This document shows, piece by piece, positions 1 to 7,238 of a DNA stretch of 43,177 nucleotides. The notes beneath the pieces are model-generated. The model saw nothing but the letters and a program-made list of their open reading frames with translations, was not told the origin of the DNA and did no database searches. Made by a program: the position numbers and the translations under genes. Positions within the stretch are counted from its first letter, which is position 1. Each line of letters begins with the position of its first letter. Source of the stretch: SIG565 sp045646145 (GTDB lineage: Bacteria > Bacillota > Clostridia > Oscillospirales > Acutalibacteraceae); contig JAZRKE010000003.1 in NCBI GenBank assembly GCA_045646145.1, positions 1 to 43,177 of the forward strand, given 5' to 3'.

Positions 1-493
1 AATCCGCCATACCATTAACCAAGAAGTTGAAATTCCGGCAGGTATTGACGACGGACAGATTATAAACGTTCGTGGCGGTGGCGATGCAGGCTCAAATGGC
101 GGACCGAGCGGCGACCTCAGAATTAATGTAACGGTGCGTCCGCACCCGATATTTGAGCGCAACGGTTTTGATGTTTACTGTGAAGTGCCGATTACCTATG
201 CTCAGGCGGCTTTGGGTGCTGAGATTGTGGTACCGACTATTGATGGTAAGGTAAAATTCACAATTCACGAGGGTACCCAGCCCGGTGAAGAATTCCGACT
301 TCGCGGCAAAGGTATTCAGCGTCTTAATTATTCAGGGCGCGGCGATGAATATGTGAAAATCATTGTTGAGGTTCCTAAGAATCTTTCGAAAAAACAGAAA
401 GAAGCTTTGAAAGAATTTGAAAAGCTTACAGAAGACGGCAACTATAAGAAAAGCCGTAGTTTTGCAGAAAAAATTAAAGACCTATTTGACTAA
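1..493 (+). CDS. dnaJ: Chaperone DnaJ, C-terminal part (5' end outside window)
   Basis: The reading frame is open from base 2 and ends at TAA 491-493, giving about 163 residues of the C-terminal substrate-binding region of the Hsp40 co-chaperone DnaJ, which stimulates the DnaK ATPase and delivers unfolded clients. Recognisable pieces are IPAGIDDGQIINVRGGGDAG, GDLRINVTVRPHPIFERNG and the second beta-barrel domain with QAALGAEIVVPTIDGKVK and RLRGKGIQ, followed by a short Lys/Glu-rich tail. The J domain, Gly/Phe linker and zinc fingers must lie before base 1. The only in-frame start in the window, a GTG at 134, is internal. A strong hairpin terminator follows the stop directly, so dnaJ is the last gene of its transcription unit. 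Full-length DnaJ rather than CbpA is inferred from this C-terminus only. Confidence 0.93.
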   Translation, partial: IRHTINQEVEIPAGIDDGQIINVRGGGDAGSNGGPSGDLRINVTVRPHPIFERNGFDVYCEVPITYAQAALGAEIVVPTIDGKVKFTIHEGTQPGEEFRLRGKGIQRLNYSGRGDEYVKIIVEVPKNLSKKQKEALKEFEKLTEDGNYKKSRSFAEKIKDLFD

Positions 494-522
494 AAAAACA
501 CGGTTTCTACACCGTGTTTTTT
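493..522. terminator. Bidirectional intrinsic terminator between dnaJ and SGNH gene
   Basis: Perfect stem AACACGGT / ACCGTGTT with a 6-base loop, flanked by A-run and T-run, so it can stop transcription from both sides. It abuts the dnaJ stop codon and overlaps the first base pairs of the convergent SGNH gene's stop. Confidence 0.9.
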
Positions 523-1399
523 AGTTCCAATATTTTAATTCTACACCCTTTTCATAAACAAGGTTGGCAAGTATTTCATATCCTACCTGACTTAAATGAC
601 AGTCTCCCTTTACTTCCTTATAAACAAACTTTGGAGATAAAATCCCTTCACCTATATACTGTTTATCGGTTTCATCCATTGTAAGATTATAGTCTTCCCA
701 GACCTTTTCCTTACAGTATTCCCTTAAGTTTACGGTAGCATTTCCAAATGCCTCGATGAATTTTTCGGTATAGTCGGCACCGTAATGGGGAATTATAGCG
801 ATGAATTTTACACTTTTTTCGGCAATTTTCTTATATCGAAAAATCAGTTCATCAATCTGCATTCCGCCATCATTAGCACCCATTAAAAGTACAATGCAAT
901 ATATCTTATCATAAAATTCACTGTAATCATACTGAATCTTTGTACCCTTTTGAATGGTGAAAGCGGCAGAGATTTCACTACGGATAAGAATATATTTATG
1001 ACTGTCCTCACTATCCTTACCTGCTTCAAAACGCATTTTATATGGTTTACCATCAATTATAAGATTGCTAATTGGCAAATCTTTCCCAAAAACTCCATAA
1101 CGATAGCATATTTCACCACCATCAATAGTACAAAACAGTTTTCGGTTTAATATGGCCTCGCTCTGCCCTTTTTCGAAGATAATATCGTTTGTAACGGTAA
1201 AGTCGATAGCATTTGCTCTGGACATTATGCTGTTGCTGGTCTCACCCGATACACCTGCATTAATGACCTTTATTTGTCCATCTAATTTTCGTCGGAGTAT
1301 ACTTGGGTAATTGCTCTCATACGGCATACCCATTCCCTCTGTGATACTATCTCCAAAACAGATTACTACGCCTTTGCCGCTTAAATCAATTTTGCTCAT
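521..1399 (-). CDS. SGNH/GDSL-family hydrolase, cytoplasmic paralogue
   Basis: 292-residue SGNH-fold hydrolase, probably an esterase or acyl hydrolase; substrate unknown. Block I is VICFGDSITEGMG (nucleophile Ser18), block II GVSGETS (Gly52), block III LMGANDG (Asn176), and the C-terminal block is KGDCHLSQVGY (His268). Asp266 is two residues before His rather than the usual three (DxxH). Residues about 70-165, between blocks II and III, form a beta-strand-rich insert not found in minimal SGNH enzymes. The start is ATG at 1399 because AGAGGAA lies just upstream; a longer frame to 1447 would run into the upstream gene and has no ribosome-binding site. There is no signal peptide, unlike the upstream paralogue 13 bp away. 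The two are a tandem duplication and surely co-transcribed. Confidence 0.85.
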   Translation of the reverse strand: MSKIDLSGKGVVICFGDSITEGMGMPYESNYPSILRRKLDGQIKVINAGVSGETSNSIMSRANAIDFTVTNDIIFEKGQSEAILNRKLFCTIDGGEICYRYGVFGKDLPISNLIIDGKPYKMRFEAGKDSEDSHKYILIRSEISAAFTIQKGTKIQYDYSEFYDKIYCIVLLMGANDGGMQIDELIFRYKKIAEKSVKFIAIIPHYGADYTEKFIEAFGNATVNLREYCKEKVWEDYNLTMDETDKQYIGEGILSPKFVYKEVKGDCHLSQVGYEILANLVYEKGVELKYWN

Positions 1400-1412
1400 G
1401 GAATTTCCTCTT

Positions 1413-2528
1413 TTAGTTCCAGTAGCCAAGCTCCACACCCTTAGCATAAATAAGATCAGCTAAAACCTTATAACCTAATTCACTTAAATGGCAATCACCT
1501 TTTTTACCCTCGTATACAAATCTTGACGGCAAGAAACCTTTACTAATATAATAATCGTCCTTTTCACTTCTTTCAAGGTTATATTCTGTCCAAACCGTTT
1601 CTTTGCAGTATTCTCTGAGGTTTACAGTAGCTTTTCCGAATGCTTCGGTAAATTCTTTTGTGTAGTCGGTACCATAATGCGGGATTATTGCTATAAATTT
1701 TTCACTTGTAGCCGCAATTTTTTTGTATCTTGCGATTAAGTCGTCAACATCTGTTTTGCCATCATTGGCACCCATCAGTAAAATTGTACAATATCTTTCA
1801 TCATAGAATTCACTGTAATCATATTGCACTTTTACACCCTTTTTGATGTACAATTCTTCATCCGAATTTTCTCTGGAAATAATATATTTATGACTGTCTT
1901 CGCCATCCTTACCTGCTTCAAAACGCATTTTATATGGTTTACCATCAATTATAAGATTGCTAATTGGCAAATCTTTCCCAAAAACTCCATAACGATAGCA
2001 TATTTCACCACCATCCATAGTACAAAACAATTTACGATTTAATATAACCTCACTCTCTCCCTGCTTAAAAACAATATCGTTTGCAACGGTAAAGTCTATA
2101 GCATTAGCTCTCGACATAATAGTGTTGCTGGTTTCTCCGCTTACACCAGCGTTGATAACCCTGATCTGTCCCTCTAATTTGCGACGGAGTATGCTTGGAT
2201 AATTATACTCATTATCCATGCCCATACCCTCTGTAATGCTGTCTCCAAAGCAGATTATAACCCCTGGATTTTCTAAATTAACGGGTTGTCTGTTATTTGA
2301 AGTTCCACCGCTTGTCTGAGTATTACCGGAGGTTCCGTTACTTGTCTGGGTATTACCGGAGGTTCCATCCTCTGTTTGTGTATTATTTGATATCTCATTC
2401 GATATTTGTCCACCGTTTTCTGTTAAACCATCTTGGTTTTCATCCAGATTTTCAACTTTCGAACCGCAGGCACATAACGATACCAACATACATAGACAAA
2501 GGATAATTGCTGTTAATTTTTTTAACAT
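1413..2528 (-). CDS. SGNH/GDSL-family hydrolase, surface lipoprotein paralogue
   Basis: 371-residue lipoprotein with an SGNH hydrolase domain. The N-terminus is a lipoprotein signal peptide with lipobox LCAC (lipidated Cys21). A low-complexity Asn/Thr/Gly/Ser linker of about 60 residues follows and includes three 10-residue repeats. The catalytic domain then starts with VIICFGDSITEGMG (Ser97). Block II SGETS, block III LMGANDG and GDCHLSELGY (His347) match the downstream paralogue, as does the extra domain between blocks II and III. Start ATG 2528 has TAAGGAGG 8 bases upstream and a consensus promoter further up. The enzyme would be tethered outside the membrane, so it probably acts on wall or exopolysaccharide esters, while its partner stays in the cytoplasm (inference). 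Confidence 0.87.
   Translation of the reverse strand: MLKKLTAIILCLCMLVSLCACGSKVENLDENQDGLTENGGQISNEISNNTQTEDGTSGNTQTSNGTSGNTQTSGGTSNNRQPVNLENPGVIICFGDSITEGMGMDNEYNYPSILRRKLEGQIRVINAGVSGETSNTIMSRANAIDFTVANDIVFKQGESEVILNRKLFCTMDGGEICYRYGVFGKDLPISNLIIDGKPYKMRFEAGKDGEDSHKYIISRENSDEELYIKKGVKVQYDYSEFYDERYCTILLMGANDGKTDVDDLIARYKKIAATSEKFIAIIPHYGTDYTKEFTEAFGKATVNLREYCKETVWTEYNLERSEKDDYYISKGFLPSRFVYEGKKGDCHLSELGYKVLADLIYAKGVELGYWN
2295..2384 (-). repeat. Three 30-bp tandem repeats in lipoprotein linker
   Basis: Three in-frame 30-bp units encode NTQTEDGTSG, NTQTSNGTSG and NTQTSGGTSN; a degenerate fourth (NRQP) follows. The linker could vary in length by slippage in whole 10-residue steps without disturbing the hydrolase domain. 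Confidence 0.85.
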
Positions 2529-2554
2529 ATGTATACCTCCTTATTTACAATTAA

Positions 2555-2584
2555 ATTTTACCATTAAAAATATATAAATGTCAA
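2555..2584 (-). promoter_or_regulatory. Sigma-A-type promoter of the SGNH pair
   Basis: Minus strand TTGACA (2584-2579), 18-bp spacer, TAAAAT (2560-2555), about 27 bp before the lipoprotein start and just downstream of the rplL terminator. Confidence 0.75.
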
Positions 2585-2595
2585 TAAAGAAACAT

Positions 2596-2627
2596 AAAAC
2601 CCCGATGAATACTCATCGAGGTTTTTT
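2596..2627. terminator. Intrinsic terminator after rplL
   Basis: Stem ACCTCGATGA / TCATCGGGGT (one G-T pair) with flanking T-run on the minus strand (and A/T-run on plus). It closes the rplJ-rplL unit before the SGNH promoter. Confidence 0.85.
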
Positions 2628-2660
2628 ATCATTCTTATAAGAAACAGTATAAAGCTTAAA

Positions 2661-3038
2661 TTACTTAAGCTCAACAGTAGCGCCAACCTCAGTAAGCTTA
2701 GCCTTTATAGCTTCAGCCTCATCCTTAGCTATTGCTTCCTTAAGGGTCTTGGGAGCGCCGTCAACGAGAGCCTTAGCCTCAGCAAGACCAAGACCTGTGA
2801 TTTCACGAACAGCCTTAATAACCTTAATTTTCTCTGCACCAGCGGAAGCGAGAACTACATCGAACTCGGTCTTCTCTTCAGCTGCTGCTGCACCGCCGGC
2901 TGCGGGAGCTGCTACTGCTACTGCTGCTGCTGCAGATACGCCGAACTCCTCTTCTACTGCTTTAACGAGCTCAGAAAGCTCAAGAACGGTAAGAGTTTTT
3001 AACTCTTCAACTATAGCTGTAATTTTCTCAGATGCCAT
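2661..3038 (-). CDS. rplL: 50S ribosomal protein L7/L12
   Basis: 125-residue acidic stalk protein of the 50S subunit; dimers bind L10 and recruit translation GTPases. The N-terminal dimerisation part (MASEKITAIVEELKTLTV...) is followed by an Ala/Gly-rich hinge (AAAAVAVAAPAAGG) and the C-terminal globular domain with KIKVIKAVREITGLGLAEAK. Length is normal for the family. Start ATG 3038 is set by GGAGG 8 bases upstream; an upstream in-frame ATG at 3053 lacks a proper site. It lies 37 bp downstream of rplJ and is followed by a terminator, the usual end of the rplJL unit. Confidence 0.98.
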   Translation of the reverse strand: MASEKITAIVEELKTLTVLELSELVKAVEEEFGVSAAAAVAVAAPAAGGAAAAEEKTEFDVVLASAGAEKIKVIKAVREITGLGLAEAKALVDGAPKTLKEAIAKDEAEAIKAKLTEVGATVELK

Positions 3039-3075
3039 TTTATTTTCCTCCAATTAATAAAAGATTTTTTGTTTA

Positions 3076-3582
3076 TTATTCTGCGGCTTCGCCGTCTTTA
3101 TCGACAATAGCCTGTACTGCGCGAGCAAATGCTGCAATAGGAGCTTGGAAAGCACCAACAACTGTTGCGAGCAGAACCTCTCTTGACGGAAGCTTTGCAA
3201 GCGATTTAATGGTATCAAGGTCAATTTCCTTACCATCCAAGTAACCTGCCTTGATGTTGAAGTTCTCGTGAGCCTCAGCGAATTTATTAAGAATTCTTGC
3301 TGCTGCTACATGATCCTCCGGGGATATTGCAATAGCGGTTGTACCCTCAAGTACCTTCTTTATACTCTCAAGCTCGGTACCCTCAATAGCACGACCTAAA
3401 AGTGTATTCTTAACTACTCGGTAATCGATGCCTGCTTCACGAAGCTCCTTACGAAGAACGGTATCGTCGGCAACATTAGTACCTCTATAGTCAACAATAA
3501 CACCTGCTACAGAACTGCTGATAGCTTCAGACAGCTCTTTAACAATTTGCTGTTTCTGTTCTAAAACAATAGCGTTTGGCAT
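3076..3582 (-). CDS. rplJ: 50S ribosomal protein L10
   Basis: 168-residue L10, which anchors the L7/L12 stalk on 23S rRNA. N-terminal MPNAIVLEQKQQIVKELSE and VIVDYRGTNV match the RNA-binding domain; the C-terminal helix binds L12 dimers. Start ATG 3582 is preceded by GGAGGTGAAACA. A longer frame back to 3636 would be read from inside the leader terminator hairpin and is not a real extension. In bacteria L10, alone or as the L10-L12 complex, represses its own mRNA through the leader seen just upstream. Confidence 0.98.
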   Translation of the reverse strand: MPNAIVLEQKQQIVKELSEAISSSVAGVIVDYRGTNVADDTVLRKELREAGIDYRVVKNTLLGRAIEGTELESIKKVLEGTTAIAISPEDHVAAARILNKFAEAHENFNIKAGYLDGKEIDLDTIKSLAKLPSREVLLATVVGAFQAPIAAFARAVQAIVDKDGEAAE

Positions 3583-3599
3583 TGTTTCACCTCCGTTAT

Positions 3600-3737
3600 A
3601 AATGAAATGCCTACCTCTAAAGACAGAGATAGGCATAAAAACACAAATAAAAGTTTTTAAGCTAACACCTCGGCAGGCGGTTTACTTACCCGATTGATCG
3701 GACCTGCTGTCTTCAGAGTTTTGCAACAGTGGTATAA
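3600..3737 (-). ncRNA. L10-type ribosomal protein leader with terminator hairpin
   Basis: The 5' UTR of rplJ contains the conserved L10-leader element CTGCCGAGGTG on the minus strand (about 3677-3667) preceded by an AAGACAGCAGGTCCG segment. It ends in a 12-bp hairpin (3607-3636, arms ATGCCTATCTCT / AGAGGTAGGCAT) followed by a short T-rich stretch. This matches the known Firmicutes architecture in which L10 or L10(L12)4 binding favours early termination. Confidence 0.85.
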
Positions 3738-3762
3738 TACCACAAATTTTAATTTTTGTCAA
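3734..3762 (-). promoter_or_regulatory. Consensus promoter of rplJ-rplL
   Basis: Minus strand TTGACA (3762-3757), 17-bp spacer, TATTAT (3739-3734). It gives rplJL its own start, separate from rplKA, and places the L10 leader at the transcript 5' end. Confidence 0.85.
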
Positions 3763-3799
3763 GCACTAATTTAAGCAAATACGAATAGCTTAAATCTGC

Positions 3800-4495
3800 T
3801 TACGCGCCAAATTTTGCAACGTTGAGTTTTACACCAGGGCCCATAGTGGTAGCAAGTGTACAGGATTTAATATACTGACCCTTTGTTGCTGCGGGCTTAG
3901 CCTTGATAATAGCACCCATTAAAGCATCGAAGTTTTCGAGTAACTTTTCAGGACCGAAGGAAACCTTGCCGATGGGGCAGTGAATAATGTTGGTTTTATC
4001 AAGTCTGTACTCAATTTTACCTGCTTTAGCTTCGGTAACAGCCTTAGCAACATCAGGTGTAACAGTACCGGCCTTGGGAGTAGGCATAAGTCCGCGCGGA
4101 CCTAAAACCTTACCTAAACGGCCAACCATACCCATCATATCCGGTGTTGCAATAACAACATCGAAATCAAGCCAGTTTTCATTCTGAATTTTAGCAATCA
4201 TTTCCTCAGCGCCTACAAAATCTGCACCTGCAGCCTCGGCAGCCGCTGCCTTATCGCCCTTTGCAAGAACGAGAGTTCTTACGGTTTTACCCGTACCGTT
4301 AGGAAGAATTACAGCACCGCGAACCTGCTGGTCAGCGTGGCGTGAATCTACACCTAAACGTACATGAATTTCTACAGTTTCATCAAATTTAGCAGTAGCA
4401 GTTTTAACGGCAATATCTACTGCATCATTAGCGTCATAAAGCTTGCCTTTTTCGATAAGCTTTGCGCTCTCAACATATTTTTTTCCGTGTTTCAT
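3800..4495 (-). CDS. rplA: 50S ribosomal protein L1
   Basis: 231-residue L1, which binds 23S rRNA helices 76-78, moves deacylated tRNA out of the E site, and in many bacteria represses the L11-L1 mRNA. The start MKHGKKYVESAKLIEKGKLY, the signature GKVLGPRGLMPTPKAGTV and the C-terminal TMGPGVKLN match the family, and length is normal. ATG 4495 has GGGAGG 8-9 bases upstream. It lies 55 bp downstream of rplK. No convincing terminator follows its stop; only a weak AT-rich inverted repeat (about 3770-3795) lies before the rplJ promoter, so some read-through into rplJL is likely. Confidence 0.98.
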   Translation of the reverse strand: MKHGKKYVESAKLIEKGKLYDANDAVDIAVKTATAKFDETVEIHVRLGVDSRHADQQVRGAVILPNGTGKTVRTLVLAKGDKAAAAEAAGADFVGAEEMIAKIQNENWLDFDVVIATPDMMGMVGRLGKVLGPRGLMPTPKAGTVTPDVAKAVTEAKAGKIEYRLDKTNIIHCPIGKVSFGPEKLLENFDALMGAIIKAKPAATKGQYIKSCTLATTMGPGVKLNVAKFGA

Positions 4496-4550
4496 CTTTC
4501 TTTACCTCCCAATAAGTGGTTAAATCGGAATTTTCCTCCCACGAGAGAGA

Positions 4551-4976
4551 TTAATCGACAACTTCAACGCCCATGCTGCGTGCGGTTCCTGCTATCATAG
4601 ACATAGCGGCCTCAATAGAAGCGGCATTTAAGTCAGGCATTTTCTGTTCTGCGATTTTTCTAATCTGCTCGCTGGTAATTTTTGCAACCTTGTTTTTGTT
4701 CGGAGCTCCAGAAGCTGTCTCGATTCCGCAAGCCTTCTTAATAAGAACTGCTGCAGGCGGAGTCTTGGTAATGAAGCTGAACGAACGGTCTGCATAAACG
4801 GTGATAACTACAGGGATAATAAGGCCTGCATCATTCTTAGTGCGCTCATTGAATTCTTTTGTGAACGCCATAATGTTTACACCGTGCTGACCCAGCGCCG
4901 GACCAACAGGCGGAGCCGGTGTGGCTTTTCCTGCCGGAATTTGTAATTTAATGTAACCTGTGATTTTTTGAGCCAT
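4551..4976 (-). CDS. rplK: 50S ribosomal protein L11
   Basis: 141-residue L11, part of the GTPase-associated centre of the large subunit and the binding site of thiopeptides. It begins MAQKITGYIKLQIPAGKATP and contains the Pro-rich PPVGPALGQHGVNI and the C-terminal rRNA-binding domain ending GTARSMGVEVVD. The start is ATG 4976, with GGAGGTG 6 bases upstream; the reading frame stays open to 5060 but that part is structured leader, not coding. First gene of the L11-L1 pair after nusG. Confidence 0.98.
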   Translation of the reverse strand: MAQKITGYIKLQIPAGKATPAPPVGPALGQHGVNIMAFTKEFNERTKNDAGLIIPVVITVYADRSFSFITKTPPAAVLIKKACGIETASGAPNKNKVAKITSEQIRKIAEQKMPDLNAASIEAAMSMIAGTARSMGVEVVD

Positions 4977-4979
4977 TGT

Positions 4980-5125
4980 TTGCACCTCCAATATTCGTGG
5001 TAAATAGTGAATAGAGAATTTATTCACCTGGCGGAGCATTCTTCTTCCTGCTCCTCCCACCGTGGCGGTATTACCGCCGGCGGCAAAATAGCCGCTTAAT
5101 TAACGGGCAAGCCCGCAAATTAACT
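4980..5125 (-). promoter_or_regulatory. Structured nusG-rplK spacer, candidate L1-binding leader
   Basis: This 156-bp spacer reads on the minus strand as a series of hairpins: GCGGGC/GCCCGT, GGCGGTA/TACCGCC, then CGGTGGGAGGAGC...GCTCC, and GTGAATA/TATTCAC before TTTACCACG. The GGTGGGAG...ACCAC arrangement resembles the L1-binding helices of 23S rRNA and known L1/L11 operon leaders. That role is inferred from resemblance only. Confidence 0.5.
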
Positions 5126-5132
5126 AAGTTAA

Positions 5133-5660
5133 TTAATCAACCAGAGCAATCTGGTCTAATTCCATTTCGACAGGCGTCTGTCTGCCGAAAACGGTTATAA
5201 GAATTCGAACACTACCTGCGGGAATATCGATTTCCTCAACAATGCCTTCCAAATTCTCAAACGGTCCATAGGTAACCTTAACGGTATCGCCAACCTTATA
5301 TTCAAGTTCAACGCTGTGCTTCTCAACGCCTAAGGCTGCAACCTCTGCATCGGTTAAAGGAACCGGCTTTGACGCAGGACCTACAAAGCCCGTAACGCCA
5401 ACTATATTACGGACAACATACCAGCTGTCGTCAGTAACAATCATCTTTACAAGAACATATCCTGGGAAAATTTTGCGCTCAACCTCACGCTTGGTATCCC
5501 CTTTAACCTCTGTTACTGTTTCGGTCGGGATATTAACATCAACAATAAGGTCTTGCATTTTACGGTTTTCTACCATTTTCTCAAGGTCGTTCTTCACCTT
5601 GTTTTCATAGCCCGAATAGGTATGAATCACATACCATTTTGCGTCGCCTAATTCTGCCAT
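5133..5660 (-). CDS. nusG: Transcription termination/antitermination factor NusG
   Basis: 175-residue NusG, which binds RNA polymerase and modulates pausing and termination. The NGN domain begins WYVIHTYSGYENKVKNDLE and contains FPGYVLVKMIVTDDSWYVVRN. The C-terminal KOW domain contains VGDTVKVTYGPFENLEGIV. Length is normal. It lies 21 bp downstream of secE, the conserved order in Bacteria. Confidence 0.98.
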   Translation of the reverse strand: MAELGDAKWYVIHTYSGYENKVKNDLEKMVENRKMQDLIVDVNIPTETVTEVKGDTKREVERKIFPGYVLVKMIVTDDSWYVVRNIVGVTGFVGPASKPVPLTDAEVAALGVEKHSVELEYKVGDTVKVTYGPFENLEGIVEEIDIPAGSVRILITVFGRQTPVEMELDQIALVD

Positions 5661-5681
5661 AATTATTCCTCCGCTTATGGT

Positions 5682-6368
5682 TTAAAGCTTCAATAAAAAC
5701 TCAAGCAAACTACCGAGACCAAAATCCACAAGCCAGATAAATGCACCTATAAATGCACACATAATAAGAACTATAATTGTGTTCTTTATTACTTCCTTAA
5801 TTCCGGGCCAAACAATTTTCTTTGTTTCACTCTTATAGTCGCGAAGGAAACGAACTATTTTTTTAGGAAGTGTAAGTTTATCCTTACTGGCTGATGCGAT
5901 AATGTAATCATCGATAAGTAAATGTGCTGTACCAAAGCAGAAGCATACAAACAAAGCAACAGTAGCGAGTGTAACCGAAATGCAATAGGTTACATCTGTA
6001 GCGGCAGCAACCTCTAAAGGACGAGCATCAATATACATCGACGGCGCACTAAGTGTTACAACGAGCATATATATAGCTCCTGTAAGTGCAAATGCCGGTG
6101 CGAAATACCTTGCACCCTTCGACTTAAAGGTAAAACCACCACAAGCAACTGCTAAAATGGTAACTAAGAAGCAGAAAAGCAAATCGCTTGATTTTGCCAT
6201 TTTAACACCTGCAGCGGTGAGTTTTCCGCCAAATGCTAAAATTGTTCCGGCTATATTATAGGTACCACTAGCGGATACAATTGTTGCGAATTTTGTGAAG
6301 AACAAAAACAGGGTGATGATGCCGAACAATATTGCCATAACCTGACAAATTTTGTTGATAATCTTCAT
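5682..6368 (-). CDS. secE: SecE translocase subunit with large N-terminal membrane extension
   Basis: 228 residues; SecE clamps SecY in the protein-conducting channel. Only the last ~65 residues are SecE: the amphipathic segment FLRDYKSETKKIVWPGIKEV and one membrane helix (about 195-217). Typical Firmicutes SecE is about 60-75 residues. Here some 160 residues precede it, with about four hydrophobic segments (roughly 8-25, 63-80, 90-108, 127-150). The junction near residues 155-165 is Lys-rich and continuous, with no internal start that has a good ribosome-binding site. Context (rpmG-secE-nusG) confirms the SecE call. The function of the extension is not recognised. Confidence 0.9.
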   Translation of the reverse strand: MKIINKICQVMAILFGIITLFLFFTKFATIVSASGTYNIAGTILAFGGKLTAAGVKMAKSSDLLFCFLVTILAVACGGFTFKSKGARYFAPAFALTGAIYMLVVTLSAPSMYIDARPLEVAAATDVTYCISVTLATVALFVCFCFGTAHLLIDDYIIASASKDKLTLPKKIVRFLRDYKSETKKIVWPGIKEVIKNTIIVLIMCAFIGAFIWLVDFGLGSLLEFLLKL

Positions 6369-6381
6369 AGTTTTGCCCTCC

Positions 6382-6531
6382 TTACTTTGTTTCTTTGTGT
6401 ACGGTGTGCTTCTTACAGAACCTGCAATACTTGTTCATTTCAAGTCTGTCCGGGTCGTTTTTCTTGTTTTTCATTGTGTTGTAATTGCGCTGCTTGCATT
6501 CTGTACAAGCTAAAGTGATTTTAACTCTCAT
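6382..6531 (-). CDS. rpmG: 50S ribosomal protein L33, zinc-binding form
   Basis: 49-residue L33 beginning MRVKITLACTECKQRNYNT and ending KYCRFCKKHTVHKETK. It keeps both CxxC pairs (Cys9/Cys12 and Cys36/Cys39), so it is the zinc-binding C+ paralogue. ATG 6531 has GGGAGGTG upstream. First gene of the secE-nusG operon, 13 bp before secE; the tRNA-Trp that sits between them in some relatives is absent. Confidence 0.97.
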   Translation of the reverse strand: MRVKITLACTECKQRNYNTMKNKKNDPDRLEMNKYCRFCKKHTVHKETK

Positions 6532-6709
6532 GACGGCACCTCCCGTTTTACGGAAAATATTTTTGCTTAATTTTTAGCAAATGAGCCTCCCTCAGTAAAC
6601 ACGAATATCGGTTTTTTACCATATATTGAGGTAAAAAACGAAGCACATACAATATACGCTAAATTTACTTTTGGTCTTATTTTTTGCGCAAAAAAAGACC
6701 TTCAGAGGT
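6532..6709 (-). promoter_or_regulatory. Long 5' UTR of rpmG operon with two hairpins
   Basis: About 178 nt separate the predicted start site from rpmG. Near the 5' end is a nearly perfect hairpin (6673-6700, arms GGTCTT/AAGACC around TTTTTTGCGCAAAAAA), and further on another (6612-6638, arms TTTTTTACC/GGTAAAAAA, 9-base loop). Neither is followed by the expected T-run, so a terminator role is unclear. No known leader family was recognised. Confidence 0.5.
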
Positions 6710-6715
6710 AATGTT

Positions 6716-6744
6716 ATTATAACATAAGCACCCCTAAAGGTCAA
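6716..6744 (-). promoter_or_regulatory. Consensus promoter of rpmG-secE-nusG-rplKA
   Basis: Minus strand TTGACC (6744-6739), 17-bp spacer, TATAAT (6721-6716), located immediately after the end of rlmH. Confidence 0.85.
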
Positions 6745-6758
6745 GCACTTTTTATAAT

Positions 6759-7238
6759 TTATTTATGATACGCCGAGCCCTGGTTAATTTTGAAGCCTCG
6801 GTAAATTTGCTCAAGCAACATAACGCGGGCAAGCTGATGTGGAAAGGTCATGGCCGACATCGACAGCTTTATATCGGCGGATTTCTTAACCTCATCGCTC
6901 AGTCCGTACGAACTGCCTATTATAAATGTAATGCTTCCACTGTTTATTGCCGCCTTTTCCAAAACATCGGCAAAATCCTCAGAGGAACACTGTTTTCCCT
7001 CTATACACATAGCCACCCTCAGTGAGCCTTTAGGCACCGCCTTTAAAATCATATCGGCTTCGCCCGCAAGCGCCTTTTGTATCTGCGAACTATTCGGGCT
7101 TTCAGGCAAGGCCTTGGGGGATAACTCTGTTATTTCAAAGGTGCAATATCCCCTAAGGCGCTTTTCATATTCCAGTGCAGCATCACGAAGATACGCCTCT
7201 TTCAGTTTACCGAGTGCTATTATTTTAACCCTTATCAT
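6759..7238 (-). CDS. rlmH: 23S rRNA (pseudouridine-1915-N3) methyltransferase RlmH
   Basis: 159-residue SPOUT-class methyltransferase that methylates pseudouridine 1915 in helix 69 of 23S rRNA. N-terminal MIRVKIIALGKLKEAYLRDA, the SAM-binding trefoil knot with ITFIIGSSYGLSDEV, and the conserved C-terminus EQIYRGFKINQGSAYHK are all present. Length matches the family exactly. Its start overlaps the end of the upstream MBL-fold gene by 4 bp (ATGA), so the two are translationally coupled, as is common for walJ-rlmH in Firmicutes. Confidence 0.97.
   Translation of the reverse strand: MIRVKIIALGKLKEAYLRDAALEYEKRLRGYCTFEITELSPKALPESPNSSQIQKALAGEADMILKAVPKGSLRVAMCIEGKQCSSEDFADVLEKAAINSGSITFIIGSSYGLSDEVKKSADIKLSMSAMTFPHQLARVMLLEQIYRGFKINQGSAYHK

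Noticed and set aside
2295..2384. Regular 30-bp repeats as a possible CRISPR array
   Set aside because: Repeats are contiguous without spacers, are in frame and encode a Thr/Gly/Ser linker of the lipoprotein.
3769..3795. Inverted repeat AATTTAAGC/GCTTAAATT after rplA as a terminator
   Set aside because: AT-rich, low stability and no T-run; noted only as a possible weak pause.
6369..6381. tRNA-Trp gene expected between rpmG and secE in some relatives
   Set aside because: The gap is only 13 bp; no tRNA is present.
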